The notes beneath the pieces are model-generated. The model saw only the letters and a list, made by a program, of their open reading frames with translations, was not told the origin of the DNA and did no database searches. The position numbers and the translations under genes were made by a program. Shown one piece after another: positions 15,859-25,190 of a DNA stretch of 64,000 nt (positions are counted from its first letter, which is position 1; every line of letters starts with the position of its first letter). The DNA is from Comamonas testosteroni (GTDB lineage Bacteria > Pseudomonadota > Gammaproteobacteria > Burkholderiales > Burkholderiaceae_C): contig NZ_CP129672.1 in the NCBI RefSeq assembly GCF_030505195.1, positions 930,001 through 994,000 on the forward strand. Direction: 5' to 3'.

Positions 15859-16745
15859 AATCGGCCTAAATCTACTGATTTGAAGAAAAAAAGCTAATCA
15901 GAATACTCTTCTTTTAAGGCAAAGCGGCCGAAGTCTTTACTTTTCTGGTGCAGACTTCAGTTAATGATTGAATCAGGAACGGCACACAATTAATTCCACC
16001 GCGGAATAAACCTCCCCTACCGCCCCTTCCGGCGCTTGGCTGCTCTCCCTTCGGCAATTAACCTGCATGCTCATGCCTAGATAGCAGATAGCGGCCCGTA
16101 AACGCACCGCCAGTCCCGAGGCGGCCCCATGGGCATACCACTCCCGCTTACAGACGGGCAAACAGGCAGCTCAATGCGAAAGTCCAAGGTTTCCACTTTG
16201 GGCTGGCTCACCCCTGCGTGCACTCCCGCCATACATCTTCCGACCAGGCCCCCTTGCCGGTGACAGCTAGTCAGTTCTCAGGTTGAGACCTACGACATTA
16301 GGCCGGTCAGAGTTTTTTCCAAGCCGACCATTCTGGGATGACCTGACCTGCTCACGTTCTGTAGCCGGAGCGTTGCAGCGTTCATTACCAGACTTTCGAC
16401 TGACGGTGGCTCGCATGGCGCGCCCTACGACCAAGACTGGACATTCAATGTGTAGTGCCGAAAAACAGACTATGAATGGGTAGACTGACGCGGCCTGTAA
16501 ATGCACCACCAACTCATAGTCGCCAACCAAAGAATGAAAACGCGAGTACTCCGCTACAGATACCAAGAAGCGTCTATCAAGCCCGGATCGATTCAGTATG
16601 TTCTGCCCCACTGAAAGCAGAACTCCTGCCAATAGGGGCAGTGGAGGATTTATGGGATCGTTCCGCATCACCGCTGAATGGAAACCCCGATTCAAGACAT
16701 GTTACAAATACAACCAAGAATAATTGAGCACAGAGGGAGACTGAT
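15859..16745. other. Non-coding stretch before the NTPase operon
   Basis: About 0.9 kb without a convincing gene. 16091-16114 and 16490-16513 are diverged direct repeats that differ mainly by transitions. A minus-strand 142-codon frame at 16267-16695 has no recognised domain or ribosome site. The promoter of the downstream operon must lie in the last part, but I see no unambiguous -35/-10 pair. Confidence 0.4.
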
Positions 16746-18623
16746 ATGCCAGCGAATATCAACAGCCACATCGTTCGCCTGCACCGCTTCCTGCCGTTCA
16801 GCGCTGCCCATGATCAGATCTACGAGGAGTACCAGACTGGCGAGGACAACCTCGATCTCGCCACGGTTGCTATTTCGTATGCCGCAGATGCAGTCAAGGC
16901 AGGTGCACGCTGCGTAATACTTACTGGGGATGCAGGTCATGGTAAGACCCACATGTGCAGGCGGCTGATCGAGACTGGTCTACTGGGACATGACCCAGGA
17001 AGCGCAAGGAAGTTTCTGCTCGAAAGCTGCGATGGCAGCTCTGCAATACCTCCGGCGAGCGGGATTGAAGGCGTGCCTCTGCGAATCCACAAGGATCTTT
17101 CCGAGATTCAGCCACCTTCTAATGCAGCGACACTCCTCGAAGAGGCAGGTAATCGAAGTAACGAAGCTCTAGTCGTTTGTGCGAACGAAGGGCGGTTGAG
17201 AGCGATCATCAGCTCGGAAAATGCCGGTCCAGTCTGCCGATCAATCTCAGAGCTATTCAAGGATTCGTTCGAACGCGGCGTTACGGCCAACGCAGAAGGC
17301 ACGGTCCACATCATCAACCTCAACTACCAGTCGGTAGCTGCTCAATCAGATGAGCTCCCTGCCAGTTTGCTGCGGCGGGTACTTTCAAGCTGGGTCTCAG
17401 ACGGTCGACGATGGGGAGACCGTTCCTGTGGTTCCTGCGTGCACGAATCACTTTGCCCCATCCGCCACAATCGAGCCCTGCTTGCCGAACACGGCGCCGC
17501 TTCTGAATTGCGCCTCAGGCGTCTGGAGGAAGTGTTCGAGGCACTTGAGAGGCTTGGCAATGTAGTCACGATTCGCGAAATGCTGATGCTAGTGTCGTAC
17601 CTCATTACCGGTGGATTGACCTGCTCGGATGTGGACCAGCGCCTGACGTCCAGCAGTCACCCTACGGGATGGCAGCACGCGTGGGTCTTCTACAACCTGC
17701 TGTTCCGCGCTCCGCCGAATCTTCCGGCCGACCGCGCGGAAAAGGGAATTCCGCTGCTGGCCGCGCTCAGACGCTTGGATCCCGGCGCTATTGCTGTTCG
17801 TCGCGTCGACGAAAGGATACTGAATCGTGGTGAAGTATTCGAGCCGAATCAGCTGGATTTGAAGTTCCTTGCCGGTTCGACCAATCGGGCCACTATCGTC
17901 GACGCCGCACTGGGCATCGATGACTTCAATGGGAATCCTCAGACACGTGCTGACCATGCACGTGAGGCAGAGACAACTGGCCTAGCGGTTGCCGCCCTTA
18001 GAAGACGGGCCTTCTTCGATGACATAGAAGGCTCAGAAAGCGTCATGCTCAAGCTGGGCTTCAAGTTTGGTGACATATTCCTCAGCGTGCTCGAAGGCAG
18101 ACTTTCGCCGCAGGAGCGGGTCCGAGTCAAGAACGTCATGATTGCGGGCTTGCACTCGATCCAGGGACTGAGAATTGGCCGAACCGAAACGATGCTCTAT
18201 CTGGTCGACCCTGCGTTCGGAAAGGCCAGCGCTGATGCTGCAATCATCGCGAGACAGATTCCCAGTAGCAGGATAAACCTGTATCCAGCCAAGGCGGCCT
18301 GGTTAGGCGGAAAGGACGACCGATGGTTCATGCCACGCTCAGTCGACTGGATAGACAGAAGCGTCATCCTTCAAATCGATGAGCGGCTTGGTTTGCTAAA
18401 GGACCTTCCGCTTGACCTGCTGTCATTCGAATGCATCGGCCGTGCGGCGTCTGGCTATGTCAGCGAAGAGTTCTATGCCAACGAGATTCGGCGAGTCCGA
18501 ACCTTTCTGGGACAACTCTCTGAAAGCGCAACGGAGGAATCGGCTCAGATCTCGGTCTTCATGCGCGGGCAACTTCAAAACGTCTCCCTCGATCAGGGCG
18601 TCATTCAGGTAGGAGGCGAGTAA
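16746..18623 (+). CDS. P-loop NTPase of a DptF-like restriction operon
   Basis: A 625-residue ATP-binding protein, first of three coupled genes. GAGGGAGAC precedes the ATG. The Walker A motif is GDAGHGKT at 61-68, in VILTGDAGHGKTHMCRRLIE. A Cys cluster C228-x2-C231-x5-C237 (SCGSCVHESLCPIRHN) probably binds zinc or an iron-sulfur cluster. The rest is helical without a family I can name from memory with certainty. Order, size and the Cys cluster resemble DptF, the NTPase of the phosphorothioation-dependent DptFGH restriction system; this is an inference. Its stop overlaps the next start (TAATG). No signal peptide or membrane segment, so it acts in the cytoplasm. Confidence 0.7.
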   Translation: MPANINSHIVRLHRFLPFSAAHDQIYEEYQTGEDNLDLATVAISYAADAVKAGARCVILTGDAGHGKTHMCRRLIETGLLGHDPGSARKFLLESCDGSSAIPPASGIEGVPLRIHKDLSEIQPPSNAATLLEEAGNRSNEALVVCANEGRLRAIISSENAGPVCRSISELFKDSFERGVTANAEGTVHIINLNYQSVAAQSDELPASLLRRVLSSWVSDGRRWGDRSCGSCVHESLCPIRHNRALLAEHGAASELRLRRLEEVFEALERLGNVVTIREMLMLVSYLITGGLTCSDVDQRLTSSSHPTGWQHAWVFYNLLFRAPPNLPADRAEKGIPLLAALRRLDPGAIAVRRVDERILNRGEVFEPNQLDLKFLAGSTNRATIVDAALGIDDFNGNPQTRADHAREAETTGLAVAALRRRAFFDDIEGSESVMLKLGFKFGDIFLSVLEGRLSPQERVRVKNVMIAGLHSIQGLRIGRTETMLYLVDPAFGKASADAAIIARQIPSSRINLYPAKAAWLGGKDDRWFMPRSVDWIDRSVILQIDERLGLLKDLPLDLLSFECIGRAASGYVSEEFYANEIRRVRTFLGQLSESATEESAQISVFMRGQLQNVSLDQGVIQVGGE

Positions 18624-19915
18624 TGGCGACTGCATCTGTCCAAGCACCGGATATCACCAAGAAGCTCTTCGGCGGCATTTTCGTCGTCGACGGTTCCGGT
18701 CACTACCCAGGCCTAGAGCTGATCAACCTCGTCGTCTGCTGTGCAGAAGGCACCTTGCCAGACACCGAAAGGGTTCACGTCCATCGCGCCGCACATGACT
18801 TTGCACGACAACTGATAACGGAACAGTTAGACCCAGCGCGCAAGGCATCCGTCCTCCTGAATGAGCACACAGCCGTTGCCGTTGGCCACCTGTTGCGCTG
18901 CCTGGAGCTTGACGTACCCAATGCGATCAAGGCGAAGGGGTGGGAGCGCACGCACTTTTTTCCATACACACGGTCACTGGTGCATTGGGATGCCAGAAAG
19001 GGCCGCAAGGCCGGCGTAGAAGTGCAGATGGAGAGACGGTACCTGCGCGGTGCCGGGGCCTATGCGTTTGCAGTCCTGCGACGTGATCCTGACCACGATC
19101 GGTTACAGGCAATGCGGGACGGCTTCGATGCACTCTACCCGAAAGACCGTGAATCGCCGCTAGAACTTCTGTCAGCCACCCTTCGTGCAAAAGGCAAGTA
19201 CGACGACGAGGATGCCCCGTCCTTTGATGTAGTTGAAGCCGCGACAGAGGTTCGCAACGATATCTGGGAGGAGCTGTTCAGGGACGGCATGCGGAACATT
19301 CTCAGTCACACGGGTCTCCCCGCAGTCCAACGCGCTAAGGCGGTCATGGCTTGGACGTCCATCTGGCTCGCCTTGGTAGAGGCAGCGCGCGCGCTCGCAA
19401 TTCAGGCAGGGCCTGGCATGGCTGTAGTAGTCGACTGTGCCGGTTCACATCCACAGTTGCGACGTGCGGCGCAACGTTGTCTCAAGGACATCGTTGGCGT
19501 TATCGAGCAGGTCTCACGCGAAGAAGGTGCAAGCCAGGGCCAACTGAGCGGCCAGCAGCTTGGTCAGATCCGCGCTTTCTTTGGCAATACAGCGGCGGCC
19601 GGAGGTCTTCTGAACTCTTGGAAAGGACGACGCCACTTCACGCTAAAGCTTTCAGCGATCGAGGCACTAGTACTAGCCGCAGTGCCCGCTGGCACTGAGC
19701 TGGAGTTCGAGAATTTCCTGACTCAATGGCTTTTTGAAAGATGTCGCATAGTCGCTGGCCGGGAGAGTGCCGCTCGTGCCGGCATGCTGATGGCATTTGA
19801 CGGAACCATCTTCGAAGAAAACGAACGACGCCTAGCTGACCAGATGCGCGCCGCAGGTCTGCTGAAGGTATTTTCCGATGCCACAAGAATGGTCGCTCCG
19901 GGAGGGCGCAGCTGA
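18623..19915 (+). CDS. Unrecognised middle protein of the operon (DptG-like by position)
   Basis: A 430-residue soluble protein with no motif I recognise. It is well formed (MATASVQAPDITKKLFGGIF, then VVDGSGHYPGLELINLVVCC near the start) and mostly helical in its second half. It overlaps the upstream gene by TAATG and the downstream gene by TGATG, so the three proteins should be made in fixed ratio and probably form a complex. In DptFGH systems the middle gene encodes DptG, of similar length; assignment here rests on context only. No catalytic signature is visible, so a structural or adaptor role is plausible. Confidence 0.65.
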   Translation: MATASVQAPDITKKLFGGIFVVDGSGHYPGLELINLVVCCAEGTLPDTERVHVHRAAHDFARQLITEQLDPARKASVLLNEHTAVAVGHLLRCLELDVPNAIKAKGWERTHFFPYTRSLVHWDARKGRKAGVEVQMERRYLRGAGAYAFAVLRRDPDHDRLQAMRDGFDALYPKDRESPLELLSATLRAKGKYDDEDAPSFDVVEAATEVRNDIWEELFRDGMRNILSHTGLPAVQRAKAVMAWTSIWLALVEAARALAIQAGPGMAVVVDCAGSHPQLRRAAQRCLKDIVGVIEQVSREEGASQGQLSGQQLGQIRAFFGNTAAAGGLLNSWKGRRHFTLKLSAIEALVLAAVPAGTELEFENFLTQWLFERCRIVAGRESAARAGMLMAFDGTIFEENERRLADQMRAAGLLKVFSDATRMVAPGGRS

Positions 19916-22900
19916 TGTCCAGGACTCTTGCAAAGGTGGCCGCCAGAGTCGCCACATTGGCACTGACTCGTGACCGAGCAGCCATGCACCAGTGCTTCAG
20001 GATCAAGAACCTGCACGCGGACGAAATCGTTCAACTTGTGGAGGCGTGGCCAGAAGCTGCTCACGCAGCCAAACTTGAGCAGGTTCGACTGGTTGTCGCA
20101 GACGGCCTGGACGGCACCCTGCCTCCGCAGTTTGTTGCCGAGTCCGGGTACTCGATCACGCACTACCGAAACCATAATCCTGGTGGCCTCATCTACATCG
20201 AGAGCAGTGTCCAAAGTGATGAGCAGGGTCTGAAAGACATTTTCAGCCTCCGTGACAGCAACTTTCTCGACGGCAGTTTTGATGACTACGCGAAAGCAAG
20301 TCGTGGCATTCCTGGCCTCCTGATTGAGGAGGCTTGGCGGAGCGCTGGTGGCTCGCACGGTGTTCCGCAGCTTCTGCTCGAGCGCCTCCTGCAGGTGATC
20401 CGGCTCGTTCATCCAGAAATCGAACCGGTACCAGTTCGCCGCTACGTTGCATTTGTAGAACTGGCTTGCCGTGCCTGGATTGCTCACGATCGCGTCATAG
20501 ACGAAATGCAGGCAGACCGCATTGTGGGGAGCACACTCTGGGCCATGGACATGTTCCCAGACGAACGCTGGAACGAAGGTGGTGCTGAGGCGCGATGCCG
20601 CCGCAGGCTAGAGATGAACGCTCGGCACGCGGACCTGCTCGATGGCTCAACCGAACTCGCTGCAGAGGAAGTAGCCGCAAGGTCAGAGGCGACACGCTTC
20701 AAGCGCTCCGATGGCAGCCCGATGCCAGACTCCGATGCGACCCGCTGGCACGAGCTCTGCTCCAGCTACGGCTTCACACCGACCGATGAGCTCCGCAGAC
20801 AGATCCCCTATGAAATCTTCAGCCAGCTGTTTGTCAGGGACACCGCCGGCCTGCGCCTAGGTGACCGCGTTCGTGCCGAGATCGAAAGCTCTGCACCCGG
20901 CCGCCTCGGGGAATTTGACTCCCTTGACGTGACCGTCGGCCTGAACGCCCGGAACAGCCTGGACGCGAACCGCCTGCTTGAGGCGGTACCTGCTGAGGGT
21001 GCAGCTTCTCTGACCGACGCGCTCACTGCAGCCACACGAAAGTCTGTCGAACGCCTCGCTGAACCACCGCGCAGGCAATTCTTCAATCCAGCGATAGAGA
21101 TCGTGAGACTTGTTCAGCGGGTTCGGGCGGATGCAACCGCAGCCGGGGTAGCGAGCATCTCCATCGAAATCGGAAGCAAGGACGCTGCAGGAACACCGAC
21201 ACACGGACTCTTTGCCTTTCTCTTCGGCGACACGTTGCGTTCCATCTCTGCGGACCTCGAAGGACTGCCTGACGCCTGTCTGCTGGAGCCTGCTGAGGAA
21301 TTGATCCACCCGCTGCCAGTGCCTCCGTTACTCGAGGACCAGCCTGACGACACCGACGATGCCGTCCAGGAGTACACCTGGGATCCGCTCCCTCTGCGCT
21401 TCACGCTTCGTGATTCGAACGGAAAGACGCTAGAGGTCATCGACCAGATGGAGTGGCTGCCTTCACCAATTGAACAGTTTGCGCTCTTCTGGTTCCTGGC
21501 TGCGGCACCGGATTCTCCTGCTCTGGACATGGCCGGGACATTGCTGATCACCCAACCCGCCGACGGAGACGACTGGCGAACGCCGCTGGCATATCGTGAG
21601 GCTGGTCTGGATGGACTGGCACTGGATCCAGCTCACCGGTCCGAAGACAACAGCCCGCTACTGGATGAGTTGCTGACACTGCGCCATGAGCTGCGCGATG
21701 CTTTTCAGAAAGTTGGTCTGGATACCGGGCGAATTCAGTCGTTCTTGGACGCTTGGCAATCGCTCCTCCGGCAAGCTCGCGAGCACTTCGTCCCGGACGG
21801 TACCCGTAGCAAGGAGCTTGATGCATTTCTTGGTACAGACCTTGTCGCCATCGCTGGCTCCGAGCGACGCTTGATGCTACCCCTGCACCCGATACGCCTG
21901 CGGTGGATATGTAGATATTTGGAGCAGACAAGGCGACTCGCTCACGAATTCCTTTCTGGTACAGCCAGTTTTTCTGACGGAGAGGGCGATTTCTATCTCG
22001 ACTGGCTAGAGAAGCTCACACCTCGTGAATCACCACCGATTGCGGTGGGGAACATGGGACAGCTCCTTTATTCGAAATCCGAGTCCGGCTGGTGGGAGGA
22101 CTTCTCTCCGCTCGATACCGACAGCGGAGACGTCTCGTTTGATGCAGAGGCCATTGGATCGATAGCTACCCGCATCGTCAGCTATCTCGATGCTCACCCC
22201 TACAAGCGAGACGGACTGTCACTGCTGGTTGTTTTGCCCACCAATGACTCAATGCCAGCGGAAATTCTCCGGCGGATCACTGCGAGGGCGAATCGATCGC
22301 TGCGCATCTCGATGCACGTTGCAGCCCCAAAGAGCAGATGGGAGGCGATCGCAAGGGCGGTAGAGAAGGTATCCGATGGGGGAGACAGCGGGCCACATGC
22401 ACGCTTGTTCCCCGACAGGGATCTCGCCCTGATCGACTACAGGGCAGGCGACAGTCTCGCTGGACTGCTGGCAGATCTCCAGCTTGACATTGCTGTTGTT
22501 ACCCATGTACTCCAGGAGCAGATCGTCAGCCAGCAGAACACCGAGGCACCAGTTGAGCGCACCGGGGTCTTCGATGCCCTTCAGCACCGGCCGCTCCGCT
22601 TGGAGGCAGGAGGTGGTGGGGGAGCAATCTCGCTGGTAATGCTGCCAAAGTACCCAGACCCGGTACTCGAGTCATGGAGCACATTGACAGTACGAGCAAA
22701 CCGGTCCAGGCCTGTCGCTCCGGGCCAGCCAGAAAACACCGACCTGGTCGAACTGCGCGTGAACTTTCAAGACTCTGCCAGGCTCTTCAAGGACTTGCAC
22801 GAGCACTGCCACTGGGTTGTCACGCTCGAACGGCACATATCACGTGAGCAGATCGAGTCCGACGAGGCAGGCGCGCCCGACGTCTTGAGCATCGAAGATG

Positions 22901-25119
22901 GTGTTGGTGCCAACCGCCTCAACACGCTGGTAGTTTCCTCGCGATCGGGGCGTGAGCTGATCCAGGCTCGTCTGGCCAGAAAGTTGCGGCGGCTGATTCC
23001 ACAGCAAACCCAGTCCGGGGTTTCGCCCGACTTGTTGGCCAGCCTTGCTGAAGGCATCTACGACTCAACTAGGCGGCTAGCTCCAAGACTCGCGCTGCAG
23101 GCTCTGGGCGTAGCTCGGGTCACCGAGGAAATCATCGGGCTTACGGTCGCCCGGAGTCTGGCTGAGGAGATCTACCCGGCACGATTGGGGAGCGGGCTTG
23201 TCGCATGGATCAGCCTGGATGAGCACACGGACTGGTTTGGTGGTCATGCCCAGGTGCGTGCGGATATGTGCCGTCTTACTTTGGAACGAGGCGACGACGG
23301 TTTCGTCGATGTGGACGTCCTAGTAGTTGAGGGCAAGCTGCGTCAGCTTTACGATGGCCACGGCGTTGTCCAAGTGCAGCGGACCTGTGACTTCTTCCGA
23401 TCTGTGCTTGCTGGATCGGGTAGCGACACAGCGCGCAACGTGGACGAAGCCATGTGGCGGGAGCAGATCGCATCCGCCGTAGAGAGCCTTCCAGCAGACG
23501 CAGTTCAACTTATGGGGGCAGAGGCGGGAGACATCAGAAACTCAGAAACCGACCTTGTGCACCGCACGATCTCTGACCTGCGTTCAGGATCAATCCGCCT
23601 TCGGGCCGTCAATGGTGTCTACTCCGTGTGCCTCTGGGACAGCGAGAGCCAAGACCTCCTGCGATCGGATGCAGAGGGCATTACGGTACTACGGTCAACA
23701 AGATTCCACCTAGTCGATCACGTCCAACGCTGCGAGGGAAGAGCGGAGCGCCAGACAATTACCGAGACCAGTTCTAACTCGTGTCAGAAATCGACCGTGG
23801 GCCACTCGGGTGCACTGTCTCCAGGTAACAAGGATGCCCTCGACCCCGGACGAAATAAAGCTGTAACTGAGGTTGAGCCGACGCATCCTGTTGATTCAAC
23901 GCCGCTTGCTACTGAGCCTGCACTGGAGGGTCTCGCTCACAATCTGGCGACCAATGAGCAAGCCACTTCTCCTACAACCAGTTCCGTTACCACGCATCTG
24001 CAGCCGACTCCCGGGAATATTCGAGGGATGCCGCACAACATGCTGCGTCGCACATACGAAAACATTCTTGGCTGTTTCGCGACTCATGGAATTACCGTAT
24101 CAGCTGCACACGATGAGGAGCAGCCTTTCATTGAAGGGCCAGCATCAATACTCTTCAAGGTGCGACCTGGTCCAGGCGTCGACCCTCGCAAGCTCTCGGA
24201 GAAGGGGGCAGCCCTGAAACTGGTTCTGCAGCTCGAGCAGGATCAGAACGTCACTTTCAGCATCGACCGCGGTTTCGTGACCATCGACATGCCGAAGCGA
24301 GCCGAGCAGCGCTATTTCGTCAATGCGATGGAAACTTGGTCCATATGGCGACGACCATCCGCAGCACTTGCAGTGCCTATCGGAGAGGATCGCTTCGGAC
24401 AGCTTGTCGAGGTGAACTTTTCTTCGTCCAACAGCCCTCACCTGTTGGTCGCGGGTACCACCGGAAGCGGCAAGTCGGAAGCTCTCAACACGATCCTGTT
24501 CGGTTTGACCCGGCACTATGCTCCCGACGAACTGCGTCTGATGCTAGTGGACCCTAAGGGCACGGAACTCGCACCGTTCGATGGTTCCTCCTATCTTGAA
24601 GGAGGCATTGGCTGGGACGATGCAGACGCGATCAAGCTACTGAAGGCCGCGGTCGAGGAAATGCAGCAGCGCTACCAAGTCTTCAAGACAGCCGGAAAAC
24701 GAAGTCTGGCCGAATTCAATGCCGCTGTGCTCGACAAGGATCGCCTGCCGTGGTGGCTCGTGGTGCTTGATGAGTACGCTGACCTTACGCACGATCCCCT
24801 GGCAAAAAAGGAGATCGAGGCGGAACTCAAACGGCTTGCGCAGAAGGCTCGCGCGGCAGGAATTCACGTCATCATTGCCACCCAGAAGCCAAGCGCCGAA
24901 GTCATCAGTACCAACCTGCGCAGCAATCTGCCCGCCCAGCTGGCGCTGCGGGTCAAGAGTGCGACGGAGAGTCGCGTGATTATCGACGAGGCGGGTGCCG
25001 AGAACCTGAATGGAAAGGGTGATGGGTTACTGAAAGCCGATGGCCGCTTGGTTCGTATCCAATGCTCACGCGTAGATCCTGCAGATTGGCAAATTGCCCT
25101 GTCGGGTCCTCCAGCCTGA
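19915..25119 (+). CDS. Giant FtsK-type translocase with PD-(D/E)XK-like motif (DptH-like)
   Basis: A 1734-residue protein. The C-terminal about 390 residues are an FtsK/SpoIIIE DNA-translocase motor: beta-domain entry at about 1380 (EGPASILFKVRPGPGVDP), Walker A GTTGSGKS 1514-1521, Walker B VVLDE with D1619-E1620, then the IHVIIATQKPSAEVI sensor segment. A polar linker (about 1290-1365) separates it from a long N-terminal part. That part contains D1117 (VRADMCRLTLERG) and E1139-G-K1141 (VDVDVLVVEGKLRQ), the D...ExK spacing of PD-(D/E)XK nucleases. DptH proteins have this size and architecture. Inference: a DNA-tracking motor with a nuclease acting on foreign DNA. Confidence 0.75.
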   Translation: MSRTLAKVAARVATLALTRDRAAMHQCFRIKNLHADEIVQLVEAWPEAAHAAKLEQVRLVVADGLDGTLPPQFVAESGYSITHYRNHNPGGLIYIESSVQSDEQGLKDIFSLRDSNFLDGSFDDYAKASRGIPGLLIEEAWRSAGGSHGVPQLLLERLLQVIRLVHPEIEPVPVRRYVAFVELACRAWIAHDRVIDEMQADRIVGSTLWAMDMFPDERWNEGGAEARCRRRLEMNARHADLLDGSTELAAEEVAARSEATRFKRSDGSPMPDSDATRWHELCSSYGFTPTDELRRQIPYEIFSQLFVRDTAGLRLGDRVRAEIESSAPGRLGEFDSLDVTVGLNARNSLDANRLLEAVPAEGAASLTDALTAATRKSVERLAEPPRRQFFNPAIEIVRLVQRVRADATAAGVASISIEIGSKDAAGTPTHGLFAFLFGDTLRSISADLEGLPDACLLEPAEELIHPLPVPPLLEDQPDDTDDAVQEYTWDPLPLRFTLRDSNGKTLEVIDQMEWLPSPIEQFALFWFLAAAPDSPALDMAGTLLITQPADGDDWRTPLAYREAGLDGLALDPAHRSEDNSPLLDELLTLRHELRDAFQKVGLDTGRIQSFLDAWQSLLRQAREHFVPDGTRSKELDAFLGTDLVAIAGSERRLMLPLHPIRLRWICRYLEQTRRLAHEFLSGTASFSDGEGDFYLDWLEKLTPRESPPIAVGNMGQLLYSKSESGWWEDFSPLDTDSGDVSFDAEAIGSIATRIVSYLDAHPYKRDGLSLLVVLPTNDSMPAEILRRITARANRSLRISMHVAAPKSRWEAIARAVEKVSDGGDSGPHARLFPDRDLALIDYRAGDSLAGLLADLQLDIAVVTHVLQEQIVSQQNTEAPVERTGVFDALQHRPLRLEAGGGGGAISLVMLPKYPDPVLESWSTLTVRANRSRPVAPGQPENTDLVELRVNFQDSARLFKDLHEHCHWVVTLERHISREQIESDEAGAPDVLSIEDGVGANRLNTLVVSSRSGRELIQARLARKLRRLIPQQTQSGVSPDLLASLAEGIYDSTRRLAPRLALQALGVARVTEEIIGLTVARSLAEEIYPARLGSGLVAWISLDEHTDWFGGHAQVRADMCRLTLERGDDGFVDVDVLVVEGKLRQLYDGHGVVQVQRTCDFFRSVLAGSGSDTARNVDEAMWREQIASAVESLPADAVQLMGAEAGDIRNSETDLVHRTISDLRSGSIRLRAVNGVYSVCLWDSESQDLLRSDAEGITVLRSTRFHLVDHVQRCEGRAERQTITETSSNSCQKSTVGHSGALSPGNKDALDPGRNKAVTEVEPTHPVDSTPLATEPALEGLAHNLATNEQATSPTTSSVTTHLQPTPGNIRGMPHNMLRRTYENILGCFATHGITVSAAHDEEQPFIEGPASILFKVRPGPGVDPRKLSEKGAALKLVLQLEQDQNVTFSIDRGFVTIDMPKRAEQRYFVNAMETWSIWRRPSAALAVPIGEDRFGQLVEVNFSSSNSPHLLVAGTTGSGKSEALNTILFGLTRHYAPDELRLMLVDPKGTELAPFDGSSYLEGGIGWDDADAIKLLKAAVEEMQQRYQVFKTAGKRSLAEFNAAVLDKDRLPWWLVVLDEYADLTHDPLAKKEIEAELKRLAQKARAAGIHVIIATQKPSAEVISTNLRSNLPAQLALRVKSATESRVIIDEAGAENLNGKGDGLLKADGRLVRIQCSRVDPADWQIALSGPPA

Positions 25120-25190
25120 TTCGGTGCTATCCGCTGGAGTATCGATGATCCGGCCTGTGCTGCCCCGGCCGGGGGCAGTTTGACCAAGCC

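Noticed and set aside
16267..16695. A 142-codon minus-strand gene before the NTPase operon
   Set aside because: No ribosome site, no recognised domain and mixed composition; it overlaps a diverged non-coding repeat.
16746..25119. A complete Dnd/Ssp phosphorothioation system or a BREX/DISARM system
   Set aside because: No DndC/DndD/SspB-type, PglZ, BrxL or DrmA/B-type protein is encoded in the window.
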